The translations under genes and the position numbers were made by a program. The notes under the pieces are model-generated. The model saw only the letters and a program-made list of their open reading frames with translations, did no database searches and had not been told where the DNA came from. A stretch of DNA of 64,000 nt from Ophiodon elongatus (taxonomy: Eukaryota > Chordata > Actinopteri > Perciformes > Hexagrammidae): the NCBI GenBank assembly GCA_016806645.1, contig JACSYO010002159.1, positions 3,166,501 through 3,230,500 on the forward strand, written 5' to 3'. Below are positions 1-11,900 of the stretch, piece by piece. The first letter of the stretch is position 1; every line of letters begins with the position of its first letter.

Positions 1-231
1 AATATATATTAAAATTAATTTTAAGTAAGAAAAAAAAATGACCAAACCATTCATTTATATTGATGTATGGAAAATCTTGTATATTTGTTTTGTATATATT
101 AAAAAAAAAAGATTTATATTCATGGTGTTGCAGTCAGTAATTTGAAGCTTTTGTGCTTTTAAATGGGCACGTGGCCACAGTGGGGACCAGAAGCACACGT
201 CATCATCAGCTGGTCGTCCGAGTCCTCGTAT

Positions 232-2810
232 TTAGAATCTGTGCTCATCAGAGTCTGGAGGGGTGGACTCGTGGGATTTGTTGCTTCTCTGCAGTCTCCA
301 AATGGTAAACAGTCCCCGAAGTGAATAAACAACGGCTATGAGTGAGAAGTAGCTGGCGTATATGGTGAACTGCAAAAACAAAAGCGTTTATAGCGGCGAC
401 GAGTGGACATGCAGAGTTCTGAGACATTTACAGGAGAACGACATGGCCTTTTCTCATCGGGCTCCTCACCTGAGGAATGATGCTGAGGCCCAGTCCTCCG
501 CTGTCAACCACAACAGACGTGAGGATCGTCTGTAGAGCCAAGGCTCCAAAGTTGTTGGCGCCGAAGACCAGGGCATATCTTTCCATTGACAGGTCAGCTG
601 CAATCTGGTACCTAATAATGAGTATTGTTTATTCAAATGCACTTTCCCCCCGCTCTGTCTTCAATAAAATTAGTCACAATTATGGTTTAAAAACAACGTT
701 TTTCATACTATAACACACTTACATGGCTATTGTTATCAACAGCATGTACAGGCACTTGAAAATGACATATCCAGTGTAGCAGACCCAGATGTTGCCGGTG
801 AAGGTCATGAGGAAGAGTGCTGCTGCCCCGAGTCCAGAGAACCCCCCCAGGGCCAGCTCTCCCCACTGGTCCCACCTCACCTCAGTGAAGCCGATACTGT
901 ACGCTGTCGCTGCCCCTGCCAACACATTGATTTAGGATTATTGCAGTAGAGATGACGACCGACTGAGCACTCAGAATATGGGTTCGATATCTATCACCAA
1001 AAGCTGTCGAGCCATTTCCCTTTTGTAATCGAATCTGTACTTTGAACATGTTACAATAGAATCATTTCCTTTCGGAGGCTGTGTTCTGCACTGGAAACCT
1101 TTTTAAATGAACAGGATGCTGCTTACCCAGCAGGTTGGACACTGCCTCCACGCCTCCATTGTAGACGCTGGAGTTCTGAGAAGGCTGCACGTGCTCCCAC
1201 AACACCTGCAGGGTACATTGCAGTGATCCTTTAGGTGATTGGAAGGTAGTTATCACAAGTTAAAGTGAGCACTTGATAAATATGTGCAAACAAAGCAGGT
1301 GTGTAGCTTTTTCCATTTAAACCTTTTTTTGTTAATGTGTTTCTTCACAACTGACCTGAACATAGTTGGCAGTCTGGTTATAGCCGCAGGTGGCCATTGC
1401 CCACCACACTGACCAGTACAGCAGCTGTCTGGAGGAATAGCACTGGCGGAAGTCCCTCCACAGCTGGAGGAGGACTTGGCTGCAGCTCTCTGCACCAACC
1501 GACTCCTCGGGGTCCTCAGCCGTGGGCCCTTTTTCACCCAGCCCTGGTCTTGCTTCATCCTCGGTTTCCCCTTCCTCCACCTTCTTGTGTCTCATTATTT
1601 CCAGTGATGCCTGTGCTCCGCCTGTGTGTTCTGCTGCATCCCCAGTCCCATCCCCAGTCCCATCCCCGTGCCTCGTTGCTCCCTCCGTTGCTATTTTCTG
1701 TCCAATACGTCTGCGGTGGAAGAACATACTCTGCTGGGGCATCGGCAGGAGGAAGGACACGAGAAGAGCGACGGCAGTGAGAACTAGAGTGAGCACCATG
1801 ATGTTGTTGTATGACATGAGGTCGAAGCTGAGGAGCAGCTGGCCCAGCACAGAGCCCACCGTGTACCCCAGGAGCTGGACGCTGCGGATGTAGGAGGTGG
1901 CCTTCCGGTACCTCTTCAGATCCACAACACTGTAAAAGAAGAAAAAAAAGAAGCAAATTCTAAATGTCGTGTCTGTCCCAACAATTAAAGCATTCAAACC
2001 CCTGACTACTGTCAGTGCTGGTGCCTTGCTCGGCTACAATGTGTGACCTGTAGATGTAGGAGAAGTAGGCCACCTCGCTGGCGGTCACCACCCCGTAGAA
2101 GAACTGCATGGCCTGCATACCCGGTACACTCTTCAGCCAGAGGAGCATCGCCGTGGTGATGAAGAGGGTGACGCCCTGGAACACCACCACAGGCTTGTAC
2201 CGCAGCCAGTCAGTCAGCAGGAACACCGGCACCAGCACCGAGAGGTACGAGTACGTCCACACGGGGAAGATTTGGTTGTTCACCTGATGAGGGAAAACCA
2301 ACCGGTATAATAAACGTTAAAGAGCCAATGCATGCAACGCTGGATCTGTCTTTCCTCATAGCAATGGATTAAAGGTCTTCTAGTCGTAATTGGATTTTTA
2401 CCACTCAAGTGATAAAGATAGTATTTAACTCTGTAGTTTAGTTCACCTACTTGGTTATTTGTGACTAAACATGTAAATGTAGTTTCTTCAAGCACAAAAA
2501 AGGTTAGTAAATTAAGCCTTTTAGTTTGGGTCAAAACTGACGAGGCAAACTGAAATACTGTACTTACTCTGCCATGAGTCCTCTTTTGACCGTCCGATTT
2601 ACATTATTGTATCTTTCTGATTCAGGAATTGCTCAAGTAATTTACTCATTTGAGTTATAATACCTGTTCTGTTGTCAGATTCTTGTCTGGTCCCGTCATA
2701 TATAGGATGATGAAAGGCTCCAGGGGTTTAACTGTGCTGAAGAACCCGTAAATGCACAGCAGAGCGGTGGGATACCTCCAGTCTGTCCTCCACCTCCTCA
2801 CCGCCTCCAT
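232..2810 (-). CDS. slc19a3: SLC19-family thiamine transporter, tandem copy 1 (slc19a3-like)
   Basis: Plasma-membrane solute carrier expected to import thiamine, with about 12 membrane helices. Seven coding exons on the minus strand: 2664-2810, 2048-2283, 1356-1929, 1127-1205, 723-915, 470-611, 232-369. They join in frame into 502 residues (human SLC19A3 is 496, from memory). Family marks: GPDKNLT near residue 41, PVWTYSYL with Trp58, TASEVAYF near 116, a variable charged cytoplasmic loop in exon 3, SSVYNGG near 331, and MERYALVFG in exon 6. The start is the ATG at 2808-2810, which gives the family-length N-terminus; an in-frame ATG at 2931-2933 would add 41 unlikely residues. Synteny with daw1 and sphkap supports SLC19A3, although YSVVDL and NLLG also recall SLC19A2. 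Intron placement and a Gln in the substrate site are unusual (see findings). No canonical poly(A) signal was seen below the stop. Confidence 0.9.
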
Positions 2811-3424
2811 CGTCTGCCGTTCTTGGTCTCCGGTGTGAATGTATCTATGTATTCCTCTGCGTGCTGCTCTGTCCGTCTTGCCTCGTGGAGGGAAACCCTT
2901 ATGGCTGTCTAAGTATTGAGCTTGTTTTGTCAATCAGCAACCCGATCAAAGAGCAGCACCAGCCTGGTTAAGGTCCAGCTCAAGCCGAGATACACGTGTC
3001 ACAAATGAAACAGGAAACCAGACACTTCTCAGGACTTGAACTTTAATGTACTTCGCTAATCAATGAGTAATTGCAGCTTTATTATGCTGTTTGGTTTTCT
3101 CAGAAGATTCTTGTAGAGATAACATGGCAACTAAAGGTCGTTGTTGTGTCAAGGGGCACCGATTTGGAGGCTATTAGCTATTGTGCTCAGTTTTACACTC
3201 ATTAGGGAACTGTTATACTGTTAGTACAGGCTTAATATAAGGCTTAGTCCAGACTTAGTATTAGACCCCCTGTGGCAAATATTAGTAAATGTTTCACCCC
3301 CAAGTCATCCCCATAGAAGGTAGGATAGTAGTGATAAAATGTATGTTAGCACTGAATGAGTAGTATTGTGTTTATTGTTATATGTGTATCATTAGCCTCT
3401 TGGAGAACCAAGGCTACGAGGGTG
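2811..3424. other. Spacer between the transporter copies, with presumed 5' UTR of copy 1
   Basis: The first 130 bases or so upstream of the copy 1 ATG probably carry its 5' UTR and promoter. I see no coding exon, clear TATA box or recognisable element in the rest. The chemokine gene CCL20, which I recall near this locus in human, was looked for here and between copy 2 and daw1 and not found. Confidence 0.4.
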
Positions 3425-3537
3425 TTTAATGGACGGCATTTAGAAAGCGCTGTTCTAATCTTAGCGGCCACTCAAAGCGCTTTGCAACACAAGCCAGCAT
3501 TCACCCATTCACTCACACACACCTATTCACACACACC

Positions 3538-3574
<37 letters not shown>

Positions 3575-3800
3575 TCACACACACACACATTCACACACAT
3601 TCATAGTCTGGTGGCAGAAGCTGCCCTACAAGGTGCCACCTGCTTATCAGGAGCGATAAATATTCACAAGTACACTCACAGAAATGTGGGGTTCAGTACT
3701 TTGTCCGAGGACATTGTGACATGGAGACTCCAAAGGGCCAGGGATCGCACCACCGACCTTCTGATTAATGGAGACCGCTCTGCCTCCTGAGGAATGTAAT
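3425..3800 (+). repeat. Fish interspersed repeat with an internal CATTCACACA microsatellite
   Basis: A tract of CATTCACACACA units (about 3490-3605) is followed by a block reading GTGGCAGAAGCTGCC, then AAGGTGCCACCTGC, ending near CTGCCTCCTGAGG. I recognise this arrangement as a widespread interspersed sequence in fish genomes. The 144-codon open frame across it is an artefact of the repeat. It lies just beyond the 3' end of transporter copy 2. Confidence 0.65.
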
Positions 3801-3921
3801 AGTTGTGCTTAAATCACATGTGGCCCCTGTCTGACCCCTGTCTGACCCCCCCCCTCCTCTCTCCTCCCACCTTATTTGAATTTGAAATAGTCGAGAGCCG
3901 CCACTGTTGAAGTATGATTAT

Positions 3922-3927
3922 TTTATT
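3922..3927 (-). terminator. Poly(A) signal AATAAA for transporter copy 2
   Basis: The plus strand reads TTTATT, so the minus-strand transcript reads AATAAA about 70 bases after the copy 2 stop codon. This would give a very short 3' UTR. The position is right for a poly(A) signal, but no transcript evidence is available. Confidence 0.55.
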
Positions 3928-3997
3928 CATCTTAAACAAATGGAGTAATCACCTTCTCATTCAGTATTATCAAGAGAACACAGTCTGCTGACCTTGG

Positions 3998-6900
3998 TCA
4001 GAAACGCTCGGCAAAGATCACCTCCACACTGGACTCTTGTTCCATGGTTTCCGCGTGCTCGGCATTGCGTTGGTTTTGACAGGCGGTGTAGTTCCCTCGA
4101 ATCAGAAAGAGCACAGAGATGATGGCGTAGTAGCAGCCGTAGATGATGAACTGCAGAGAAAGCCCTCAGTCATCCTCAACATCATTGTTTTAGTCCTTCT
4201 ATACGAGTCAACCTTCATTAAACCTGTCTGCGTGTAATAGTGAATGCTAACCACCAGGGGGCGCCCTCTCCTCACATGCACAGACGTCTTAGACTGCTTA
4301 CCTTCCTGGTTCAGGGTGGGTTCCCTGTGTTCTGCCATTCAGTGTAATAGATAAACGAATGCTGCGTCTGCACGTACCTGAGTCACTATGTCCAGTCCCA
4401 GCACCGCTTCATCAATAATTATGAATGTTATAATTGTCTGCAGTAAAAGGGCTACAAAAGTGTTGATCCCGAATGTCAAGGCGTAGCACTCCCTGGAGAG
4501 GTTGGAGGCGATCTGAAATCTAAAATGAAGACGTGCTTATCATCTCTGAGAGGACTATGCTTAAACTTAAAAAGTATGTTATTTCCGGCTGTGTGCTGTG
4601 TTGTTCCTCCATCTACAGAGATGGGTTGTTTTGGAAAAACTCTCAGCAACACGATTCCACAGTGAACTTACGTTGTGATGGTGATGAGAAACATATAGCA
4701 GGACTTGAATGTGACGTAAGCAGCATAACATGCCCAGATACTGCTGGTGAGCGCCATCAGAAACACAGCCCCCGTCCCGATGGCTGAGAACAAGCCTAGG
4801 GCCAGCTCTCCCCACACGGCCCAGGTCACCTTGATGTGGCCCACGGAGAAGGCCGCGGCAGCACCTGGCCCGTGAAAAGGAAGGGTGACTAGGGGATTAA
4901 TCCGTCATTCCAGCGGACACAACCTCCGCTGAGCCTGTGCATCCTTGCTGTGATTCACTCATTCGTTAATCCTAACAACATTTCTTTCCTTGAACGACAG
5001 TACGAAAGCAAAGCTTTATGCACACACATGCCTTTGCTGGCCTATTATGATGAAATGCTTTCGCCCAGCTCTTGGAATCAACTATCAGCAATAATCTGAG
5101 AATGTATGACCTCTCCATCTCCTTAATTGAGGCAATTACTCCTCTTCTCCTCATGCTGAGCCAGGTTGAGTGGAAGCCAACAGGACCATGATGCTGCTAT
5201 TCCCTTTCAAAATCAATACACATTTTCCATTTAATCAGGTTTCCCGTATCACCAATAGCATGGTTGTCTTCTTTTAATTGCATGTTTTTATAGGTCTATG
5301 TGCGTCAGCCTTTAATAACCTTGTTAAATTGTATTTTGTTGTGTATATTGTGGTTGCGCTGCAGTCTTCTGCCCTCCCCTGTGTTATTGAACTGCTGGTT
5401 CATCCCCTGCTTCTATGAAACTCTTCTTCTGTGAGATTAAAGGGTCCAAAAGCAACTTTCGCTCTTTTATTACATTTTGTGCATGTTATTCTTAGAAAAC
5501 TCTAATTCTTTGTTTATGAGTGGTTTGTCCTGTTTCCACAATCCTATTTTTGCCAGCTTGTATTTATTTAGAGCTGGTGATATTTATGTTTCTGTTATTG
5601 TCAACAAATAAAGACCAAAACCAACAATATGTTTGTCCGTCAGTACTTTTGGACCCACAGCCTATTCTTTTCTATTGAAGATGTAAAAAAAACAAAAAGT
5701 TAATGAAGGGAAACAAACAGCTGGGCGCTGTAGCTTTTAACAAGTATTATTCAAAGAAGAGTATATAGTGCTTTACATATCCAGTGCAACAGTGGAGCTT
5801 ATTGATGTGTTTCCATAGTTTTTGGGCAACAATAGAGGTCCACGGCACAAAGGAACAATATTTATCAATGCTCAGCTACACAGACAATAATTATTAGTAG
5901 GATAAATTAATTGTAAATGTTGGTCTTTTCATGGGATATGTTGACATTAAGACAAATCTACAACATAACCAGACTTATGCTTAAATAACTGTATATGATG
6001 ATACTGAAGTAGCTCAAGTATGATTTTATCAGAAATGGTAAGCACAAAATGTTTTTTTGTCTTTCTGTATGATTTTTCTCTCTTATTTACACACACACAC
6101 CTACAACCAGTCTTACCCACAAGGGAGCACGCAGCCTCTACACCTCCGTTGTAGATGGATGATGTGGCAGATGGTTCTATATGGTCCCACATTAGCTGGA
6201 TGTAGTTGAAAACCTGCACGTAGCCAGCTGTGGCGAGAGCCCACCACAGGGACCAGCAGACTAAATTCCTGCATGGTGGTCATTAATAAAACGCATTATA
6301 ACCGTGATTGTAATTGGAAGGATATCCTACAATCTAATAAACTACTGCTTTATGAATACATTACGGACAAACACCGCAATGAATAATCGTCTCATTTGTC
6401 CATTTTGCTGCAACAAAATACATTAAACTGTGGAACAGGGAAAAAATGTGCAATAGGTGTGTGTGTGCTTAGCAGATCTGTCCTCAAAGTGTGACGTGTA
6501 TTGACGAGTAAAGTATACACCTGGAAGAATAGGACTCCCTGAAGTTCTGCCAGAGCAGATAGCCCGCAGTGGCCACGTTTTCCCTGCTGCACCAGCCAGC
6601 ACTGCCATTGTGCTCCATCTCCTCTTTCCCCGAGCCAGCTTCGTCCTTCTCCACCACTGGCTCCTGAGGCCCGTCCACTCCCAGAGGCCCCTCCCGCTGG
6701 GACTGCAAGCCCTCAGCTGCTGCCTTTTTCCCTTTGAAGAACAGGCTCCTCTGGGGCATAGGCAACCAGAAGGAGATGAGAAAAGCCATGCTTACAATCC
6801 CCAGAGTGATAACATTGATGTAGAAGTAGTCTATTCCTGTTGATTAGAGTTACAACTTTGTCAGGGTTCGCTCAAATTGCTCAAGACTTTTTTGAAATTG

Positions 6901-7960
6901 GAGATTTTCTTGTCTCGAAGAGTATTCTTCATCTTAACAATGTCAATGCCATTGTTTATTATAGGCTAGGATGGCCTACCTGCCAGGGAGACCAGCACTT
7001 GTCCCAGGCCGGCACCAAATGTATATCCTGCCAGCATTGCACCTCGCAGGTAACCGGTGGCTCGTTGGTAATTCTCAACTGGAATCACACTGTAAATGTA
7101 GGAAAAGTAGGCCACCTCTGTGGCAGTCACGACAGCATAGTTGATCTGTTGGTGGGATGGGACGGTTTTAAAAGAGATTGCAGCCTATTATGAAGCACCT
7201 TGTAAATCATAACATAATGCAATCTATCTTTAGGATTTCTTCTTTAGTAATATGCAGCACTGCAGCAATGCTGTATTATACAAGTAGGAGTATAGTATTT
7301 AGCATTATCTAAATGAGACGCTTTTGTTTTTTAATAAACTTCAAGTGCATTTTAGTGCTGCAGCTTTGATTATTCTGAATAAAACGTTAGTGTTACATGA
7401 AGAACATTTATACTATTCAATCTTTCTCAAACCTATTATATCAATTGTTCAGTGGACCTGAAGGAAGACCATAGCAGGCAGACCCTGGGCAAAGCTGAGC
7501 AGGACATAGTTGGTGACCAGGAAGAGCCCCTGTACCACGATGAGGGGCTTGTGCCTCAGGAAGTCAGTCAGGAGGAAGACGGGGAAAAGCAAGGCGAGGT
7601 AGGAGTACGTCCAGATGGGGAACAGGTAGTTTGTCACCTGTGGGAAACTACAATCCTGATCCGGACACAGTTTCTGCCTCTCATCCACGGCATGCACATC
7701 TCATTGACAATCAAAACAGAAGAGCGCTTGGTCTCAAATAAGAGCTCCTGATATAAGACACACCTCTTGGATGTGCACATGTTCAGGATGTAATAGTCTG
7801 CCAAGCTTACCACTTCTTCAGAGATGTTCTTGTTCGGTCCAATTAGGTACGGTGTGAGGAAGGGCTCTGCTACCCTGCAGTTGGCGAAAAACCCATAGAG
7901 GGACAGGACAGCAGTGGGGTAAACCCAGCTGGAGGACCTCAGTTTGCCACAACTGCCCAT
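3998..7960 (-). CDS. slc19a3: SLC19-family thiamine transporter, tandem copy 2 (slc19a3-like)
   Basis: Second thiamine-transporter gene, same strand as copy 1. Eight coding exons: 7811-7960, 7458-7637, 6980-7145, 6521-6836, 6117-6268, 4672-4864, 4378-4519, 3998-4150, joining into 483 residues with no internal stop. Family marks: AEPFLTPYL with Glu32, FPIWTYSYL with Trp59, TATEVAYF near 117, SSIYNGG near 307, and the last three exons. Two internal exons (193 and 142 bases) match copy 1 in length and frame, showing common descent. Four of the internal introns have no counterpart in copy 1, or the reverse (see findings). Exon 1 could end three bases earlier at a weaker GT. The N-terminal numbering matches human SLC19A3 closely, so this is the better candidate for the direct orthologue. 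Its start lies about 970 bases head-to-head from daw1. Confidence 0.9.
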
Positions 7961-8761
7961 GATTTTACCTGAGCAGACGACTCCCAGAGAGATCGTCCTT
8001 TTGTTTTTTATTTCCAGGAGCGCTGCCTGAGCACCTTGTTCTGTGGTCAGGTGACCTGGACTTTTCCTCAGTTCATTGGCCGTTCTTGAGGCTATCAGTG
8101 TTCATGGTAGCTAGAATATACACACATAGCCTAATCTTTATTGTCTACACGCATCTTAGTCACAGTTTATGAGCAATAGACTTCAACCTGTTAGGAAACA
8201 AATGGATAGCTGAGAGGTGGGGAAATTATACTTTTTTTTAGGTTTTGGCTATTCGTACAAGCTTTAAGTATGCGATAGATTACATTTAAAAAAAGACAGG
8301 ACTTACTATAGTTAAGCAGAGGTAGGCAAATTAGAGCCTAGGAATAAGATGCCCCACCTTCTGCAGTGTAAAGGTATTTATTAATAACAGGTTGTTATTG
8401 GTAAGTGATTAACCAATTCTCTAACTGTATACAAGAGGTAATTAAACACCTGTACAAACCAGCAGCCTAACATTTGAGTTCCCATTAACCAGATAAAACC
8501 CAAAGCCAAGTTTGGAATCTATGAGTCTCACAAAGCATCGAGCAGCCGGACTGAAATTGGCCTGAAGAAGTCAAAAGCAATGCTGCCTAGGTTGTTCCTC
8601 GAATATATTCCTCTCTAGGCATAACATGAACTCTGCCTGAAAGAAATTCAGAAAGCTGGAATGATATGGGGCCCCTTGCCAAGAGCGTGGAACTTCACGT
8701 CCCCGTGCAGCGCTCCCTGGATGTGCAAATAAAAGAGCAGTAACGAACATCTTAGCTTGGG

Positions 8762-8792
<31 letters not shown>

Positions 8793-8867
8793 CATTCAAG
8801 TTCTATATGTTTCCCCAATAATCGTACTACGCATGCGCTGTGAGTGCACGGCATGCGTCTCGAGTCT
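7961..8867. other. Head-to-head spacer between transporter copy 2 and daw1
   Basis: This divergent intergenic stretch must hold both promoters. I see a poly-T run at about 8761-8786, no coding exon and no clear TATA box. The part closest to daw1 (from about 8825) is richer in CpG, with GCATGC motifs, as expected for a TATA-less promoter. The 74-codon frame ending in poly-Lys is only the poly-T run read backwards. Confidence 0.45.
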
Positions 8868-8881
8868 GTCGTCCTGGAAAC
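8868..8881 (+). promoter_or_regulatory. Candidate RFX-type X-box upstream of daw1
   Basis: The 14 bases GTCGTCCTGGAAAC fit the X-box consensus RYYNYY, 1-3 spacer bases, RRNRAC at every constrained position. RFX factors use such sites to drive ciliary genes, usually close to the start codon; this one ends 46 bases before the daw1 ATG. The downstream half-site (GGAAAC) is stronger than the upstream one. The consensus is loose, so the match alone is not proof. Confidence 0.5.
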
Positions 8882-8927
8882 GGTTTGTTGACAGCTGATG
8901 TCAGAGACGCCTGAAAAACATCGTAAA

Positions 8928-11900
8928 ATGAAACTCAAGCGGTTCCTCCTCAGATACTACCCCCCGGGTGAGACGAGTAGCCTTAATGTGTCCTAAATGT
9001 AACCTCCGTCCTCTTTGAGGGAATCCACCACTGCTGGAGAGGAATGTCTTCAACTTTGACCTCTTGCTGCAGCCTAACTGTGCTGTTGGCTAGCCGAGTA
9101 GGAGTTAAGTGTTAAGTCTAGCGAGGCTCAGTCGGTTCCTGCTTTCATTCATTTGTTTCTGCTCCCAGGTATAATCTTGGAATATGAGAAAGGAGGATAT
9201 TTGAGGACCAAATCGATCGACCTATTGGATTTGACTCCGGAGTGCGTGAGTTGTGTCCAGTCCTGTTGGCTAGTTAGGCTAGTTAGGCTAGTTAGGTTAA
9301 CTAACTGCACTGTGGTTAACTGATTCATCACCAAACCACCCGACCAACACACGTGTCCCCTGTTCTGAATGTGAAACTAAACAACACTTAAAACACCTGA
9401 CTCCCATTGCACCATCGAGTAGTTGTAGGTACAAACAAAAGTGACTTACCGCCGTTCTGTTTTATATAAATCATCAGTAAAAAAAACTTAAATGAGAAAG
9501 TTGTTTTAGATACCACACTACTAATCCGTTGTCCCCTTGAGGATAAACAAGTTACAGTATGCTTGTACCGAACATGTTCGACCTCTAAGATTTACTGAAA
9601 TTATTATTATTATTTTGTATGTTTTTTTTTTTCTTCTCATGTTATCACTTCTTTTGTTTTATTATTGTCCTTATCAGGGGTTCTTAAATTTAAAAAAAAT
9701 GTGGGAAAAAAAATAGCTCTATATTTTCCCACCACGCAGATCAAACCCAGATGAGTTGCTGGCAGAAATCAGGCAATCGGAGCCTCTGATCACAGAGTCC
9801 CGGGATGGTCAGGTCAAACAGCTGATCCTGAGACTCCAGCAGAAACAGGGCCGGCAGGACCACCACAGGTTCTGCTTCTTAAAGGTGGACTCACATTACT
9901 GGTCAATTATAAATAAATCAACACGATGACATGACATCTAGAGTCAATGAAATAGCTCAGAATGGGGACGATATTCATACATTTTCCTTTACAGTGTTTG
10001 TATATATATCTATATATATAGATATATATATATATATATATATAGATATATATGCAGGGTCCCAGGACAGCTTATGTAGAAAGCTCTTTGTCTTTTGTAT
10101 CGTTACAAACATTCTTGGCACGTACATCCGATTGAGGGACTAAGACGAACGTTAGTGGATTTTGCTTTCTGTAAATATTTTGGATGATGACATTTTTGGC
10201 AACATCAGCTTAATACAGCAGTTTATTACTTCCCTGATCGCTGCTCTTCATGAATGTTATTTACATCCGTGGAAAGTGTGAGTAGTAAAATGAACCAGTG
10301 CTCCAAAAAGACACTAGAGAGCAGCAGTGGTTAGGTTAAGTCTTAGAATTAGAAGGCAAGTGAGCATGCCGAAGGTCTAATAATATGATGAAAACGGGCG
10401 GCGGTTAGTGGGTGTCTTAGTGAATACACAAGACGTAATTGGTTAGAGATTAGGGTTTGTTATGTGGCTGTAGGTCAGAGGATATGGATGCTTTCTGTTT
10501 GTGTCTAAAAAAAAACTGGTGACTCGGCAGTTCTGCACAAGGAGAGAAAATCCTTCCACCACTAGTGGGCCAGCAGGGAGAGGTTAAATCAAAGTCAGAG
10601 TAATTAATATGGTATTACATGGGTAATCTTAAAGATGAATGACTTAAATAACTGTATTGCCTTGGAGGTTTTTATGTAATCTTTCTCTGATCTTTTTTTT
10701 TGTAGAGGCTTAAGGCACACATACTGCCGCTGACAAACGTGGCCTTTGACAAATCAGGCTCAAGGTAGGTTTACCTACACAAGTCTCTCACTTTGGAACA
10801 TAGGAAAAGCTGTGTATTCTTGTTTGTTGTATTTTTCTTTCTCTCTCTGATACTCTTGCAGGTTTATAACTGGGAGCTATGACAGGACGTGTAGAGTTTG
10901 GGACACCGCCTCAGGCACAGATCTGCACACGCTCGAGGGTCACAGGAACGTGGTCTACGCGATTGCGTTCAACAACCCCTATGGGTAATGAGCTGTTGCA
11001 GCAAATATCTCGCAGCATCTGAGGCTATTGCTCCATTTGACACTCAGTTTCTTTGTTTTATTTTATCTCTCTGAAACTTAAGAGACAAGATTGCCACCGG
11101 CTCTTTCGATAAGACCTGCAAACTGTGGTGTGCCGAGACGGGCAAATGTTTTTATACCTATTGCGGACACGTGGCGGAAATAGTATGTATGACCGTCTGT
11201 TTGAACTGAAAATTATTCCATTACTGTTTCATCCTTTTCTGCTTTGTGGCAGAATCCAGCACCAGCAACTGTTAAAGAGAGTTTTGTATCATGTAGGTGT
11301 GCCTGGCATTCAACCCTCAGAGTACACTGGTAGCCACAGGTAGCATGGACTCCACTGCCAGGCTGTGGGATGTGGAGACCGGGGTGGAGGTGGCCACTCT
11401 GACTGTGAGTAATCTTTTCTCCACTTACTAATATCCCACTGCCTCTCTTGCTCCTCACCCCTGCCCCGTCCCGATATCCAGGCTCCCATTCATTCATTAA
11501 TAATGCATTGATTACCAGTTCATTCACTTCTGAGAAACCTTAATTGAGTGTTGTTACCCCCTGCTGATGTTCAAAGTGTTTTCACCCCCCCACATATCCA
11601 CCCATTATCTGATGGTGAATGTACCGGCAACTCTTTAATAAGGCCCCTGATAACTAATTCTGAGGGGAGTAGTTGTGAGCTTTGATGTGCAGCCTGCACG
11701 TGGGTCTGTGGTGTGACTGGTTGGCTGGCTGGCTCTGTTCTGTTAGCACTTCACACCACGAAGAACCCATAATGCTGAGGGCAGTCGATCCTGCATAGAA
11801 TCTTAAGGGCATGCTCATTGTTATTTATTTACTTCAAGAATTTAAGAATCTACCTTTAAGGCTTGAGTCTGTGTTATTTTTGATGCATTATATTGTGTAT

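Noticed and set aside
3356..3790. 144-codon plus-strand frame
   Set aside because: HTHTHT core from a CA microsatellite inside a dispersed repeat.
2811..8867. A CCL20-type chemokine gene expected near SLC19A3
   Set aside because: No signal peptide with CC motif or matching exon pattern was found on either strand in the intergenic parts.
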